Origin: Streptomyces sp. JJ36
Lineage (GTDB): Bacteria > Actinomycetota > Actinomycetes > Streptomycetales > Streptomycetaceae
Direction: 5' to 3'
NCBI RefSeq assembly: GCF_021696945.1
Contig: NZ_JACYHE010000010.1
Coordinates: 1 to 64,000 of the forward strand
DNA: 64,000 nucleotides
In this document: positions 36,174 through 43,666 of the stretch, piece after piece
Numbering within the stretch: the stretch's first letter is position 1
Layout of the letters: every line of letters starts with the position of its first letter
Notes under the pieces: generated by a model
The model's database searches: none
What the model was told of the DNA's origin: nothing
The model's input: the letters and a program-made list of their open reading frames with translations, nothing else
Made by a program: the position numbers and the translations under genes

Positions 36174-37136
36174 TCAGCTCCCGCGCCGGTCCGGGGTGCG
36201 GGCCGGCCGGCCCGCGGAGTGCAGCACCTCCCGGACGAAGGCGGCGCCGGGCGCGCGGAGCAGGGCGTCCAGGGCGGCGAAGACCTGCGCCGAGCGTTCA
36301 CCGGGCCAGTCGGCGGGCAGCACCGCCGGCGGCAGCCCGGGGTCGGCGTAGGGCAGGCGGCGCCAGGCGTCCAGCGCGAGCAGATAGTCCCGATACGCCG
36401 CCTCGGGCGGCACGGGTGGTGCCTCGGGCGGCACGGGTGGTGCCTCGGGCGGCACGGGAGCAGCCTCGGGCGGCACGGGTGGTGCCTCCGGCGGCACGGG
36501 TGCCGGCTCGGGCGGTTCGGTGCGGCGCCGCTCCCAGGCCCGCAGCACCGGTTCGTGCTCCGCGAGGAAGGCGCGGTGCCGCTCGGCCAGGGCGGGCAGG
36601 TCCCACCAGCGGGCCACCGCCTCGGCGGTCGGCTCGAAACCGGCGTGGCCCCCGCGGAAGAGGTCCACGTACGCCGTCAGCCCGAGCCGCTGGAGGACGT
36701 GCCGGGTCTCCTCCTCCAGATGGGAGGGGGCGACCCAGACGCCCGGGGCGGCGTTGCCGAAACCCAGCCGGGCCAGCCGGGAACGCAGAACATGGCGGCG
36801 CTGCCGCTCCCGCTCGGGCACCGAGAAGACCGCGAGCAGCCAGTCGCCCGCGGGGTGGGGACGGTCGTAGATGCGCCGGTCGCCGTCCTCCAGCAACTGC
36901 CGGGCCGCGGCGGAGGGAGCGTAGCCGGCCGACCGGCTCCCGGCGCGCTCGGCGACCAGCAGCCCGCGGCGCTTCAGCCGGGAGACGGCGGAGCGCACCG
37001 AGGGCGCGTCCACGCCGAGCGCACCGAGCAGCCGGATCAGTGCGGCGACCGGCACGGTGCCGCCTTCGGCGTGCGTACGGCCGTAGGCGCCGTAGAAGGT
37101 GACGATGAGTGAACCGGGGGAGGGAAGCTGGGCCAC
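36174..37136 (-). CDS. PaaX-family transcriptional regulator with proline-rich repeat insert
   Basis: The 320-residue protein is PaaX-like. It has the N-terminal winged helix SLIVTFYGAYGR to VRSAVSRLKRRGLLVAERAG, the middle domain DWLLAVFSVPERERQRRHVLR and WVAPSHLEEETR, and the C-terminal YRDYLLALDAWRRLPYADPGLP with WPGERSAQVFAALD. Between the last two blocks sit several copies of a PPVPPEA-type heptapeptide encoded by a 21-bp tandem repeat. PaaX represses aromatic-CoA catabolism and is relieved by the aryl-CoA. GTG at 37136 is 4 nt after the ligase stop, so it is cotranscribed with the ligase and probably autoregulated. Confidence 0.88.
   Translation of the reverse strand: MAQLPSPGSLIVTFYGAYGRTHAEGGTVPVAALIRLLGALGVDAPSVRSAVSRLKRRGLLVAERAGSRSAGYAPSAAARQLLEDGDRRIYDRPHPAGDWLLAVFSVPERERQRRHVLRSRLARLGFGNAAPGVWVAPSHLEEETRHVLQRLGLTAYVDLFRGGHAGFEPTAEAVARWWDLPALAERHRAFLAEHEPVLRAWERRRTEPPEPAPVPPEAPPVPPEAAPVPPEAPPVPPEAPPVPPEAAYRDYLLALDAWRRLPYADPGLPPAVLPADWPGERSAQVFAALDALLRAPGAAFVREVLHSAGRPARTPDRRGS
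36400..36504. repeat. 21-bp in-frame minisatellite in the PaaX gene
   Basis: Five tandem 21-bp units share the core GCCTCGGGCGGCACGGG with slight divergence in the last units. The unit length is divisible by three, so copy-number changes keep the reading frame. They encode a seven-residue Pro/Val/Glu/Ala repeat in the linker before the C-terminal PaaX domain. Confidence 0.9.
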
Positions 37137-37140
37137 CCGG

Positions 37141-38814
37141 TCACTCTAGATCGGACTGCCGCAGCCGGAACCGCTGGAGCTTGCCGGTGGGGGTGCGCGG
37201 CAGCGCGTCCGAGAAGACGATCTCCCGCGGGCACTTGAAGGGGGAGAGCTCCGCCTTGGTGAACTCCCGCAGGAGTTCCGCGGCCTCCGGTCCGCGGGGC
37301 GCCCCCGGGCGGAGCACCACATGGGCGACCACGGCCTGCCCGCGCCGCTCGTCCGGCCTGCCGACCACCGCGGCCTCCAGCACGTCGGGGTGGCGCAGCA
37401 GCGCGGCCTCCACCTCCGGTCCGGCGATGTTGTACCCCGACGAGATGATCATGTCGTCGGCGCGGGCCACATAGCGGAAGTAGCCGTCCGGCTCCCGCAC
37501 ATAGGTGTCCCCGGTGATGTTCCAGCCCGACCGGACGTAGGTGCGTTGCCGCTCGTCCGCCAGGTAGCGGCAGCCGACCGGCCCGCGCACGGCGAGCAGC
37601 CCGGGCTCCCCGTCCGGCACCGGGGTGCTGCCGTCCTCCTCGACCACCCGGGCCTCGAAGCCGGGCACCGGCAGGCCGGTGGTGCCGGGACGTATCGCCG
37701 CGTCGGCGGCGGAGAGGAAGATGTGCAGCATCTCGGTGGCGCCGATGCCGTCGATGAGCCGCAGCCCGGTCCGCTCGTACCAGGCCCGCCAGGTGGCCTC
37801 CGGCAGGTTCTCGCCGGCGGAGACGCAGCGGCGCAGCGAGGAGAGGCCGGGTGGCGCGCCCCCGCCGGCCGTGCCGCCGGTCCCGCCGCTTCCGGCCGCC
37901 TGCTCGTCCAGGGCGGCGAGCATCGCCCGGTACGCCGTCGGCGCGGTGAAGAGCACGCTCACCCGGTGCCGCCGCACGGCGCTGAGCAACTGGTCCGGGC
38001 CGCTCCACTGCTCCAGCAGCGTCGCCGCGCCCGCACGCAGCGGGAACACCAGCAGTCCGCCGAGCCCGAAGGTGAAGCCGAGCGGCGGGCTGCCGGCGAA
38101 CAGGTCGTCCGGCCGCGGCCGCAGCACCTGCGCCGAGAAGGTGTCGGCGATGGCCAGCACGTCCCGGTGGAAGTGCATGCAGCCCTTGGGCCGCCCGGTG
38201 GTGCCGGAGGTGAAGGCGATCAGCGCGACGTCGTCGGCGGCCGTCGCGACCGCGCCGTACGGTCCGGGGTGCCGCTCCGCCAGCCGCAGCAGGTCGTCCG
38301 GCCCCTCGCCGCCGTACGGGGTGATGCGCAGCCCGGGGGCCTCCGCCTTGACCAGGTCCTCCAGTGCGGACGCCGCGCACAGGGCGTGGCTCACCCGGGC
38401 CATCTCGCAGAGGGTGCGCAGTTCGTGGCTGCGCTGCGCGGCCAGCACCGTGACCGCCACCGCGCCCGCCTTCATCACCGCCAGCCAGCACGCCGCCAGC
38501 CACGGACCGGTGGGCCCGCGCAGCAGCACCCGGTTGCCGGGGACCACGCCCAGGTCCTCGGTGAGCACATGCGCCAGGGCGTCGACCCGGCGGCGCAGCT
38601 CCCCGTACGACCACACCTCGCCGTCGCCCGCCAGCAGGGCCGGCCGGTCGGTGCCGTAGCGTTCGATCGTGCGGTCCAGCAGTTCGGCGCCGCAGTTCAG
38701 CCGGGGCGGGTAGCGCAGCTCCGGGAGGCCGAAGAGCAGCTCGGGCCACTGGGCGCGCGGGGGCAGGTGGTCGCGGGCGAAGGTGTCGACGTGCGCGGAC
38801 GGGACGGTTTCCAT
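37141..38814 (-). CDS. 2-aminobenzoate/benzoate-CoA ligase
   Basis: The 557-residue ANL adenylate-forming enzyme has the P-loop ALIAFTSGTTGRPKGCMHFH, ATEMLHIFLSA, YFRYVARADDMIISSGYNIAG and the C-terminal catalytic Lys region LPRTPTGKLQRFRLR. The N-terminus SAHVDTFARDHLPPRAQWPEL and the LRYPPRLNC block resemble 2-aminobenzoate-CoA ligases of the benzoate-CoA ligase group. AAGGGGG precedes the ATG at 38814. It should supply the CoA thioester to the monooxygenase/reductase at 30.8 kb. It is divergent from the acyl-CoA dehydrogenase across a candidate operator. Confidence 0.88.
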   Translation of the reverse strand: METVPSAHVDTFARDHLPPRAQWPELLFGLPELRYPPRLNCGAELLDRTIERYGTDRPALLAGDGEVWSYGELRRRVDALAHVLTEDLGVVPGNRVLLRGPTGPWLAACWLAVMKAGAVAVTVLAAQRSHELRTLCEMARVSHALCAASALEDLVKAEAPGLRITPYGGEGPDDLLRLAERHPGPYGAVATAADDVALIAFTSGTTGRPKGCMHFHRDVLAIADTFSAQVLRPRPDDLFAGSPPLGFTFGLGGLLVFPLRAGAATLLEQWSGPDQLLSAVRRHRVSVLFTAPTAYRAMLAALDEQAAGSGGTGGTAGGGAPPGLSSLRRCVSAGENLPEATWRAWYERTGLRLIDGIGATEMLHIFLSAADAAIRPGTTGLPVPGFEARVVEEDGSTPVPDGEPGLLAVRGPVGCRYLADERQRTYVRSGWNITGDTYVREPDGYFRYVARADDMIISSGYNIAGPEVEAALLRHPDVLEAAVVGRPDERRGQAVVAHVVLRPGAPRGPEAAELLREFTKAELSPFKCPREIVFSDALPRTPTGKLQRFRLRQSDLE

Positions 38815-38884
38815 GGCGGTGCCCCCTTGCGGCGGACCGGAAGGCGAGGTTCCCGGCGTGCCGGGATGCCGTTGAGCGTAACGT

Positions 38885-38903
38885 GTTGGTGACGACAGTC
38901 AAC
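38885..38903. promoter_or_regulatory. Candidate operator, copy 2 (divergent promoter)
   Basis: The imperfect palindrome GTTGGTGACGACAGTCAAC lies between the divergent ligase and acyl-CoA dehydrogenase genes. Its 14-bp core (38888-38901) matches 13 of 14 bases of the element at 29865-29878. The GTTG...CAAC ends form the dyad. PaaX or another regulator could bind here. Confidence 0.6.
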
Positions 38904-38930
38904 GGTCCGCGATAAGGGAGGGTGGCGCCG

Positions 38931-40058
38931 ATGCGGGCGTTCGCACTGGAGACCGAGCAGCTCGAGTGGTGTGCGGAGCTGCGGGCGCTCGCCGCCGAGC
39001 GGCTGCGCCCGCTGGCGGAGGACGCCCCGACGGACGGCGTCAACCGCCCGCTGGTCGCGACGCTGGGCGAGCTGGGCCTGCTGGAACGCGTCCTCCCGCC
39101 CGGCGGCGGCCCGCCGGGCGCCCTGGACCTCTGCCTGCTGCGCGAGTCCCTGGCCCACGGCTGCACGGAGGGCGAGACCGCCCTCGCCCTGCAGGGCCTC
39201 GGCGCCTGCCCCGTCGCGCTCTCCGGCACCACCGCACAGCAGGAGCGCTGGCTCCCCGGCGTACGTGCCGGGCGGCTGGTGGCCGCCTTCGCGCTCAGTG
39301 AGCCGGACGCCGGTTCCGACGCCGCCGCGCTCGCGCTGGCCGCCGAACCGGACGGTGCGGACGGCTGGCGTCTGCACGGCACCAAGACCTGGATCTCCAA
39401 CGCCCCGCACGCCGACGTCTACTCAGTCTTCGCCCGCACCGGCCCGGAGAGCGGAGCCCGCGGCATCACCGCGTTCCTGGTCCCCGCGGGCCGCCCGGGG
39501 CTCACCGGCGAGCCGCTGGAGATGCTCTCGCCGCACCCCATCGGCACCCTCTCCTTCGACGGCGTGCCGGTGACCGGCGCGGACGTGCTGGGCCAGACCG
39601 GCCAGGGCTTCGCCGTCGCCATGCGCACGCTCAACCTCTTCCGGCCCAGCGTCGGCGCCTTCGCCGTGGGCATGGCCCAGGCCGCGCTGGACGCCGCCGT
39701 GACGCACGCCGGCACCCGCACCGCCTTCGGCGGGCCGCTGCGCGACCTCCAGTCCGTCGGGCACCGGCTCGCGGAGATGGCCACCCGTACGGAGTCCGCA
39801 CGGCTGATGGTGCACGCCGCCGCGGCCGCCTACGACCGCGGCGATCCGGGCATCGCCCAGCGCGCGGCCATGGCCAAGCTGCTGGCCACCGAGACCGCGC
39901 AGTACGTCGTCGACGCCGCCGTCCAGATCCACGGTGCCGCCGCCCTCCGCCGGGGCCACCTGCTGGAACACCTCTACCGCGAGGTGCGGGCACCGCGCAT
40001 CTACGAAGGGGCGACCGAGGTCCAGCGCTCGATCATCGCGAAGGAGCTCTACCGGTGA
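38931..40058 (+). CDS. Acyl-CoA dehydrogenase
   Basis: The 375-residue flavoprotein has AFALSEPDAGSDAAAL, WRLHGTKTWISNAPHAD, the FGGPLRDLQSVGHRLAEMATR block and the C-terminal QIHGAAALRRGHLLEHLYREVRAPRIYEGATEV. ATG at 38931 is chosen because GGGAGG is 9 nt upstream; a GTG at 38922 would leave no spacing. In the aminobenzoyl-CoA pathway it would oxidise an alicyclic or ring-opened CoA intermediate. Its stop overlaps the RidA start (GTGA). Confidence 0.9.
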   Translation: MRAFALETEQLEWCAELRALAAERLRPLAEDAPTDGVNRPLVATLGELGLLERVLPPGGGPPGALDLCLLRESLAHGCTEGETALALQGLGACPVALSGTTAQQERWLPGVRAGRLVAAFALSEPDAGSDAAALALAAEPDGADGWRLHGTKTWISNAPHADVYSVFARTGPESGARGITAFLVPAGRPGLTGEPLEMLSPHPIGTLSFDGVPVTGADVLGQTGQGFAVAMRTLNLFRPSVGAFAVGMAQAALDAAVTHAGTRTAFGGPLRDLQSVGHRLAEMATRTESARLMVHAAAAAYDRGDPGIAQRAAMAKLLATETAQYVVDAAVQIHGAAALRRGHLLEHLYREVRAPRIYEGATEVQRSIIAKELYR

Positions 40059-40453
40059 CCGCCGACCGTCTCAACCCCGCAGACCTCGCCCCGCCCGCCG
40101 GCTTCTCGCACGCCGTCACCGCCACCGGCTCCCGGATCGTCTTCCTCGCCGGGCAGACCGCGCTGGACGAGACGGGGCAGGTGACCGGCGCGGACCTGCC
40201 CGCCCAGTTCGACCGCGCCCTGGGCAACCTGCTCACCGCCCTGCGCGCCGCCGGGGGCACCCCGGCGGACCTGGCCCGGGTCACCGTCTACACCACCGAC
40301 GTGGCCGGTTACCGGGACCACGCGCGCGAGCTCGGCCGCATCTGGCGGGCGCACGCAGGCCGGGACTACCCGGCGATGGCGCTGATCGGGGTGGTACGGC
40401 TCTGGGACGAGGAGGCGCTGGTCGAACTGGACGGCGTCGCCGTGCTCGACTGA
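40055..40453 (+). CDS. RidA family protein (imine/enamine deaminase-like)
   Basis: The 132-residue protein has the RidA/YjgF fold signatures VFLAGQTALDETGQV, FDRALGNLLTALRAAGG, ADLARVTVYTTDV and YPAMALIGVVRLWDEEALVELDGVAV. GTG at 40055 overlaps the acyl-CoA dehydrogenase stop and is preceded by AAGGAG. RidA proteins hydrolyse imines. In a pathway degrading an amino-substituted ring this could release ammonia from an enamine or imine intermediate; that role is inferred from context. Confidence 0.88.
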   Translation: MTADRLNPADLAPPAGFSHAVTATGSRIVFLAGQTALDETGQVTGADLPAQFDRALGNLLTALRAAGGTPADLARVTVYTTDVAGYRDHARELGRIWRAHAGRDYPAMALIGVVRLWDEEALVELDGVAVLD

Positions 40454-40510
40454 GCTGCCGCGCCCGGGCCCGGCCCGTGCGCCCTTGCGCGAGCCGGTCC
40501 CCAGGGCCAC

Positions 40511-40540
40511 GGTCCCTCCGGGTCCCGGTCCGGAGGGACC
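40511..40540. terminator. Bidirectional terminator hairpin
   Basis: A perfect 11-bp inverted repeat GGTCCCTCCGG / CCGGAGGGACC has an 8-nt loop. It lies between the convergent RidA and VOC-protein genes. Confidence 0.8.
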
Positions 40541-40603
40541 GCGGCAGGCGGCCGCCACGGGCGCCGGCACCGTCCCCGCACACGGCGCCCCGCCGGCCGC
40601 GCC

Positions 40604-41029
40604 TCAGCTCCCGGCGCTCTCCATCGCCGCCGGGTCCATCCACACGACCTCCCACACGTGACCGTCCGGGTCCTGGAAGCTCCGCCCGTACATGAAGCCC
40701 TCGTCCATGGGTTCGTTCGCCGGGCTGCCGCCGTTCGCCAGCGCCCGCTCCGCCAGGTCGTCGACCTCCGCGCGGCTCTCCGCGCTGAGAGCGATGATCG
40801 TCTCGGTGGTGCGGGTGGCGTCGGCGATCTCCTTCCCCTTCGGGGTGAAGGTCTTGAAGAACGGCTCCAGGAGCAGCATCGCGTGGATGCCGTTGTCCTC
40901 GTCGATCACCATGCCCAGCGCGTTCTCGTCGGAGAACTGCGGGTTGAAGGTGAAGCCCAGCGCCGTGAAGAAGGCGCGGGTGCGCTCCAGGTCCTGCACC
41001 GGCAGGTTCACGAAGATCATCTTGGACAT
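40604..41029 (-). CDS. VOC (glyoxalase-fold) family protein
   Basis: The 141-residue protein has two beta-alpha-beta-beta-beta units: IFVNLPVQDLERTRAFFTALG near the N-terminus and GRSFQDPDGHVWEVVWMDP at the C-terminus. This matches the YxxxFxDPxGxxWE pattern of DUF/VOC proteins. GGAGGAGAGG precedes the ATG at 41029. Function is unspecified; members include metal-dependent lyases and resistance proteins. It is divergent from the CmtR-like regulator and may share its control region. Confidence 0.85.
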   Translation of the reverse strand: MSKMIFVNLPVQDLERTRAFFTALGFTFNPQFSDENALGMVIDEDNGIHAMLLLEPFFKTFTPKGKEIADATRTTETIIALSAESRAEVDDLAERALANGGSPANEPMDEGFMYGRSFQDPDGHVWEVVWMDPAAMESAGS

Positions 41030-41163
41030 CGGGGTACCTCTCCTCCGGGTGTTCCGGGTCCCCTCCGGGCCCGGGCGGTCCGCGGACCTGCGGCCCGCGG
41101 CTGCCTTGTGCAGAGGTAGACCGGACCGCCCCGGGAAACTCATCGCCGCTCCGGGAACAAGTT

Positions 41164-41201
41164 CAGTACATGACTTCCTGGATTCAGGAAGTCATGTACT
41201 G
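41164..41201. promoter_or_regulatory. 38-bp palindromic operator of the CmtR-like regulator
   Basis: Perfect 17-bp arms CAGTACATGACTTCCTG (41164-41180) and their reverse complement (41185-41201) flank the 4-bp centre GATT. The right arm ends in TACTGT (41197-41202), a -10-like hexamer only 7 nt before the GTG start, so the transcript may be leaderless and repressor binding would block it. The size and symmetry suit two ArsR/SmtB dimers or one extended site. Confidence 0.8.
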
Positions 41202-41208
41202 TCTTCCC

Positions 41209-41571
41209 GTGCTGACCTCGTCTCCCGGCGCCCCCTCCGGCGTCCCCTCCGACATCGACGTGCTCGTCCGGTTCGGCCGGGCGCTGGCCGACCCGCTCCG
41301 CTGCCGCCTGCTGCTGCGGCTCGCCGAGGCCCCCGCGTACCCCTCCGACCTGGCCGACGCCCTGGGCGTCTCCCGCACCCGGCTCTCGAACCACCTGGCG
41401 TGCCTGCGGGACTGCGGACTCGTCGTCGCCGTCCCCGAGGGCCGGCGCACCCGCTACGAACTGGCGGACACCCGCCTCGGCCACGCCCTGGACGACCTGC
41501 GCGGCGCCGTGGTCACCGTGGCCGCCGGCCGTAGCTGCCCCGGCGCGGCGGAGGAGGAGTGCTGCCCGTGA
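41209..41571 (+). CDS. cmtR: CmtR-like ArsR/SmtB metalloregulator
   Basis: The 120-residue winged-helix repressor has FGRALADPLRCRLLLRLAE and TRLSNHLACLRDCGLVV. Cys65 and Cys69 in ACLRDC and Cys110 reproduce the spacing of the Cd/Pb-binding cysteines of Mycobacterium tuberculosis CmtR (57, 61, 102: 4 and 41 residues apart). Extra cysteines (118, 119) end the protein. The start GTG 41209 is chosen because the upstream in-frame ATG lies inside the operator palindrome. Its stop overlaps the transporter start (GTGA). It likely represses itself and the transporter until Cd/Pb (or Zn) binds. Confidence 0.88.
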   Translation: MLTSSPGAPSGVPSDIDVLVRFGRALADPLRCRLLLRLAEAPAYPSDLADALGVSRTRLSNHLACLRDCGLVVAVPEGRRTRYELADTRLGHALDDLRGAVVTVAAGRSCPGAAEEECCP

Positions 41572-42311
41572 CGACGCTGAGCCCGTCGCCGGCCCGCCGC
41601 GAGGCGCTCACCCGGCGGGTGCGGCGGCTCGTGGCGGCCACCATGGCCTACAACCTCGTCGAGGCCGCCGTCGCTCTCACCGCAGGCGCCCTCGCCTCCT
41701 CCACCGCCCTGATCGGCTTCGGGCTGGACTCGCTGATCGAGGTCTCCTCCGCGGCCGCCGTCGCCTGGCAGTTCTCCGCCCGCGACCACGCCGTGCGTGC
41801 GGCACGGGAACACCGCGCCCTGCGCGTCATCGCCGTGTCCTTCTTCGCCCTCGCCGCCTATGTGTCTCTCGACGCGGTCCGCTCCCTGCTCGGCGGCGGA
41901 GCGGCGGACACCTCGCTGCCCGGCCTCGTGCTCGCCGCGCTCTCCCTCCTCGTCATGCCCCTCCTCTCCTACGCGCAGCGCCGCACCGGCAGGGAACTGG
42001 GCTCCGCCTCCGCCGTCGCGGACTCCCGGCAGACCCTGCTCTGCACCTACCTCTCCGGCGTCCTGCTCGCCGGACTCCTGCTGAACGCCACCCTCGGCTG
42101 GTCCTGGGCGGACCCGCTGGTCGCCCTCGTCATCGCCGCCGTGGCGGTCCGCGAGGGCCTCGACGCCTGGCGCGGCGAGGACTGCTGCGCCCCGCCCGGG
42201 ATGGCCCTCGCCGTCCCGGAGAAGGCGACCGGGGCCGCCCCCGGCGGCGGTGCCGACGCCTGCGGCTGCGCGCCGGGCTGTTCCTGCTGCGGCCCGGTCT
42301 CGTCTCCGTGA
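41568..42311 (+). CDS. Cation transporter with Cys-rich C-terminus
   Basis: The 247-residue membrane protein has about six hydrophobic segments. Acidic metal-site candidates are LIGFGLDSLIEVSS, SASAVADSRQTLL and WADPLVALVI, consistent with a cation-diffusion-facilitator-type transmembrane domain without the usual long cytosolic domain. The last ~45 residues contain EDCCAPPG and CGCAPGCSCCGP, a soft-metal-binding tail. GTG at 41568 overlaps the regulator stop and has GGAGGAG upstream. It probably exports Cd, Pb or Zn under CmtR-like control. Confidence 0.85.
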   Translation: MTTLSPSPARREALTRRVRRLVAATMAYNLVEAAVALTAGALASSTALIGFGLDSLIEVSSAAAVAWQFSARDHAVRAAREHRALRVIAVSFFALAAYVSLDAVRSLLGGGAADTSLPGLVLAALSLLVMPLLSYAQRRTGRELGSASAVADSRQTLLCTYLSGVLLAGLLLNATLGWSWADPLVALVIAAVAVREGLDAWRGEDCCAPPGMALAVPEKATGAAPGGGADACGCAPGCSCCGPVSSP

Positions 42312-42373
42312 CGGCCCCGGACGGTGCCGCCGCCGGGATGGCCGTCGCGCCGGGGGAGCCGCTAGGCTCCCGA

Positions 42374-42387
42374 TAAGCGATCGCTTA
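42374..42387. promoter_or_regulatory. 14-bp perfect palindrome TAAGCGATCGCTTA
   Basis: The palindrome lies 52 nt upstream of the amidohydrolase start and just after TAGGCT (42363-42368), a plausible -10. It is typical in size of a TetR-type operator overlapping the transcription start. No TetR gene is adjacent, so the regulator would act from elsewhere. Confidence 0.55.
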
Positions 42388-42439
42388 GCCCCTGTCGCTC
42401 GGCCCCGGGCGGCGGCCCCGGGAGAGAGGCAGGCAGCCC

Positions 42440-43252
42440 GTGCCCGTCATCGACGCGTGGATGCAGCACCCCACCCTCCGTCTTTCCAGCCACGAGATGT
42501 TCGCGTCCCTGCGCCGGTGGACCGGGCAGAGACCACTGGAGGAGCCCTTGCCGGTCGAGGCCACCGTGTCCGCGATGGCGGCGGCCGGGGTCGAGATCGG
42601 GCTCTCCGCCGCCTGGTACGGCCCCCAGGGGCCGCTGATCAGCAACGACGAGGTGGCCGAGTGCGTCGCCCGGTCCGGCGGCCGGCTGCGCGGGGTGGCC
42701 GGCGCGGACCTCACCCGGCCCGTCCAGGCCGTACGGGAACTCCGCCGCGCCGTGGCGGAACTCGGCTTCGTGGCCCTGCGCATCATCCCCTGGCTGTGGC
42801 AGCTTCCGCCCACGGACCGGCTCTACTACCCGCTGTACGCCGCCTGCGTCGACCTCGGCATCCCCTTCTGCACCCAGGTCGGGCACACCGGTCCGCTGCG
42901 CCCGTCCGAGACGGGTCGCCCCATCCCCTACATCGACCAGGTCGCCCTGGACTTCCCGGAGCTGACCCTGGTGTGCGGGCACATCGGCCACCCGTGGACC
43001 ACGGAGATGATCGCGGTGGCCGACAAGCACGCCAACGTCCACATCGACACCAGCGCCTACACCACGCGCCGGTACCCACCGGAACTGGTGGACTACCTGC
43101 GCGGCCGGGGCCGCAGGAAGGTCCTGTTCGGCTCGAACCACCCCATGATCACGCCGGCCCGGGCGCTGGAGCACCTCGGCGAACTCGGCTTGGACGAGGA
43201 GACCACCGAACTCTTCCTCTCCGGCAACGCCCGCCGCGTCTTCCGCCTCTGA
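42440..43252 (+). CDS. Amidohydrolase-2 family protein, atypical metal site
   Basis: The 270-residue TIM-barrel protein begins VIDAWMQHPT where classical members have an HxH metal motif. It then has FCTQVGHTGPLRPS, TLVCGHIGHPW and VLFGSNHPMI, where an Asn replaces the usual catalytic Asp (GSDxP). It belongs to the ACMSD/resorcylate-decarboxylase-like superfamily, but these substitutions suggest an altered or metal-free mechanism. GTG at 42440 follows GAGAGAGG. The substrate is unknown. The palindrome at 42374 suggests dedicated regulation. Confidence 0.8.
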   Translation: MPVIDAWMQHPTLRLSSHEMFASLRRWTGQRPLEEPLPVEATVSAMAAAGVEIGLSAAWYGPQGPLISNDEVAECVARSGGRLRGVAGADLTRPVQAVRELRRAVAELGFVALRIIPWLWQLPPTDRLYYPLYAACVDLGIPFCTQVGHTGPLRPSETGRPIPYIDQVALDFPELTLVCGHIGHPWTTEMIAVADKHANVHIDTSAYTTRRYPPELVDYLRGRGRRKVLFGSNHPMITPARALEHLGELGLDEETTELFLSGNARRVFRL

Positions 43253-43381
43253 CCGCCGGCACCGGGCCGACCGCCCGCGCCGGCGGTGCCGTACGTCCCC
43301 CGCCGCCCGGGTACGGCGGTGGAGGTCGGCGACCGCCGTCCATGCGGCGTCCCGGACGGCGCCGGCGACTCGGTTCCCGGG

Positions 43382-43666
43382 CTACGCGGGGGCGAAGGTG
43401 AGGCAGTCGACCTCGGTCTGCTGGTAGCCGACCGTGATCCCGGGGGCGCGGCACTCGAACTGGGCGTTGTGCCGGCAGGCGGAGACCTTGCAGGCTCCCA
43501 CCCTTCCGGTGGTGGAGGGGTCGCCGCCCTTGGTGCCCGCGCTGAAGTAGGTGTCGCAGCGGGGGTGCTGGACGTCGCCCACGGTGATGGCGAGGGCGTG
43601 GCAGGCCTCCTCCCGGTTGTAGACGCACTCGGTGACCGTGCACTGGTTCACGATGGGCATGTCCAT
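43382..43666 (-). CDS. DUF1540 protein with two cysteine-rich modules
   Basis: The 94-residue protein contains two DUF1540 repeats. The first has CTVTECVYN...EEACHALAITV...PRCDTYF; the second has CKVSACRHN...FECRAPGITV...VDCLTF. Each has four regularly spaced cysteines, suggesting metal binding. ATG at 43666 has GAAGGA upstream; an internal ATG six nt later is possible. Function is unknown. Confidence 0.85.
   Translation of the reverse strand: MDMPIVNQCTVTECVYNREEACHALAITVGDVQHPRCDTYFSAGTKGGDPSTTGRVGACKVSACRHNAQFECRAPGITVGYQQTEVDCLTFAPA

Noticed and set aside
36400..36504. Tandem repeats considered as a CRISPR array
   Set aside because: The 21-bp units are directly adjacent with no spacers and stay in frame inside the PaaX gene, so they are a coding minisatellite.
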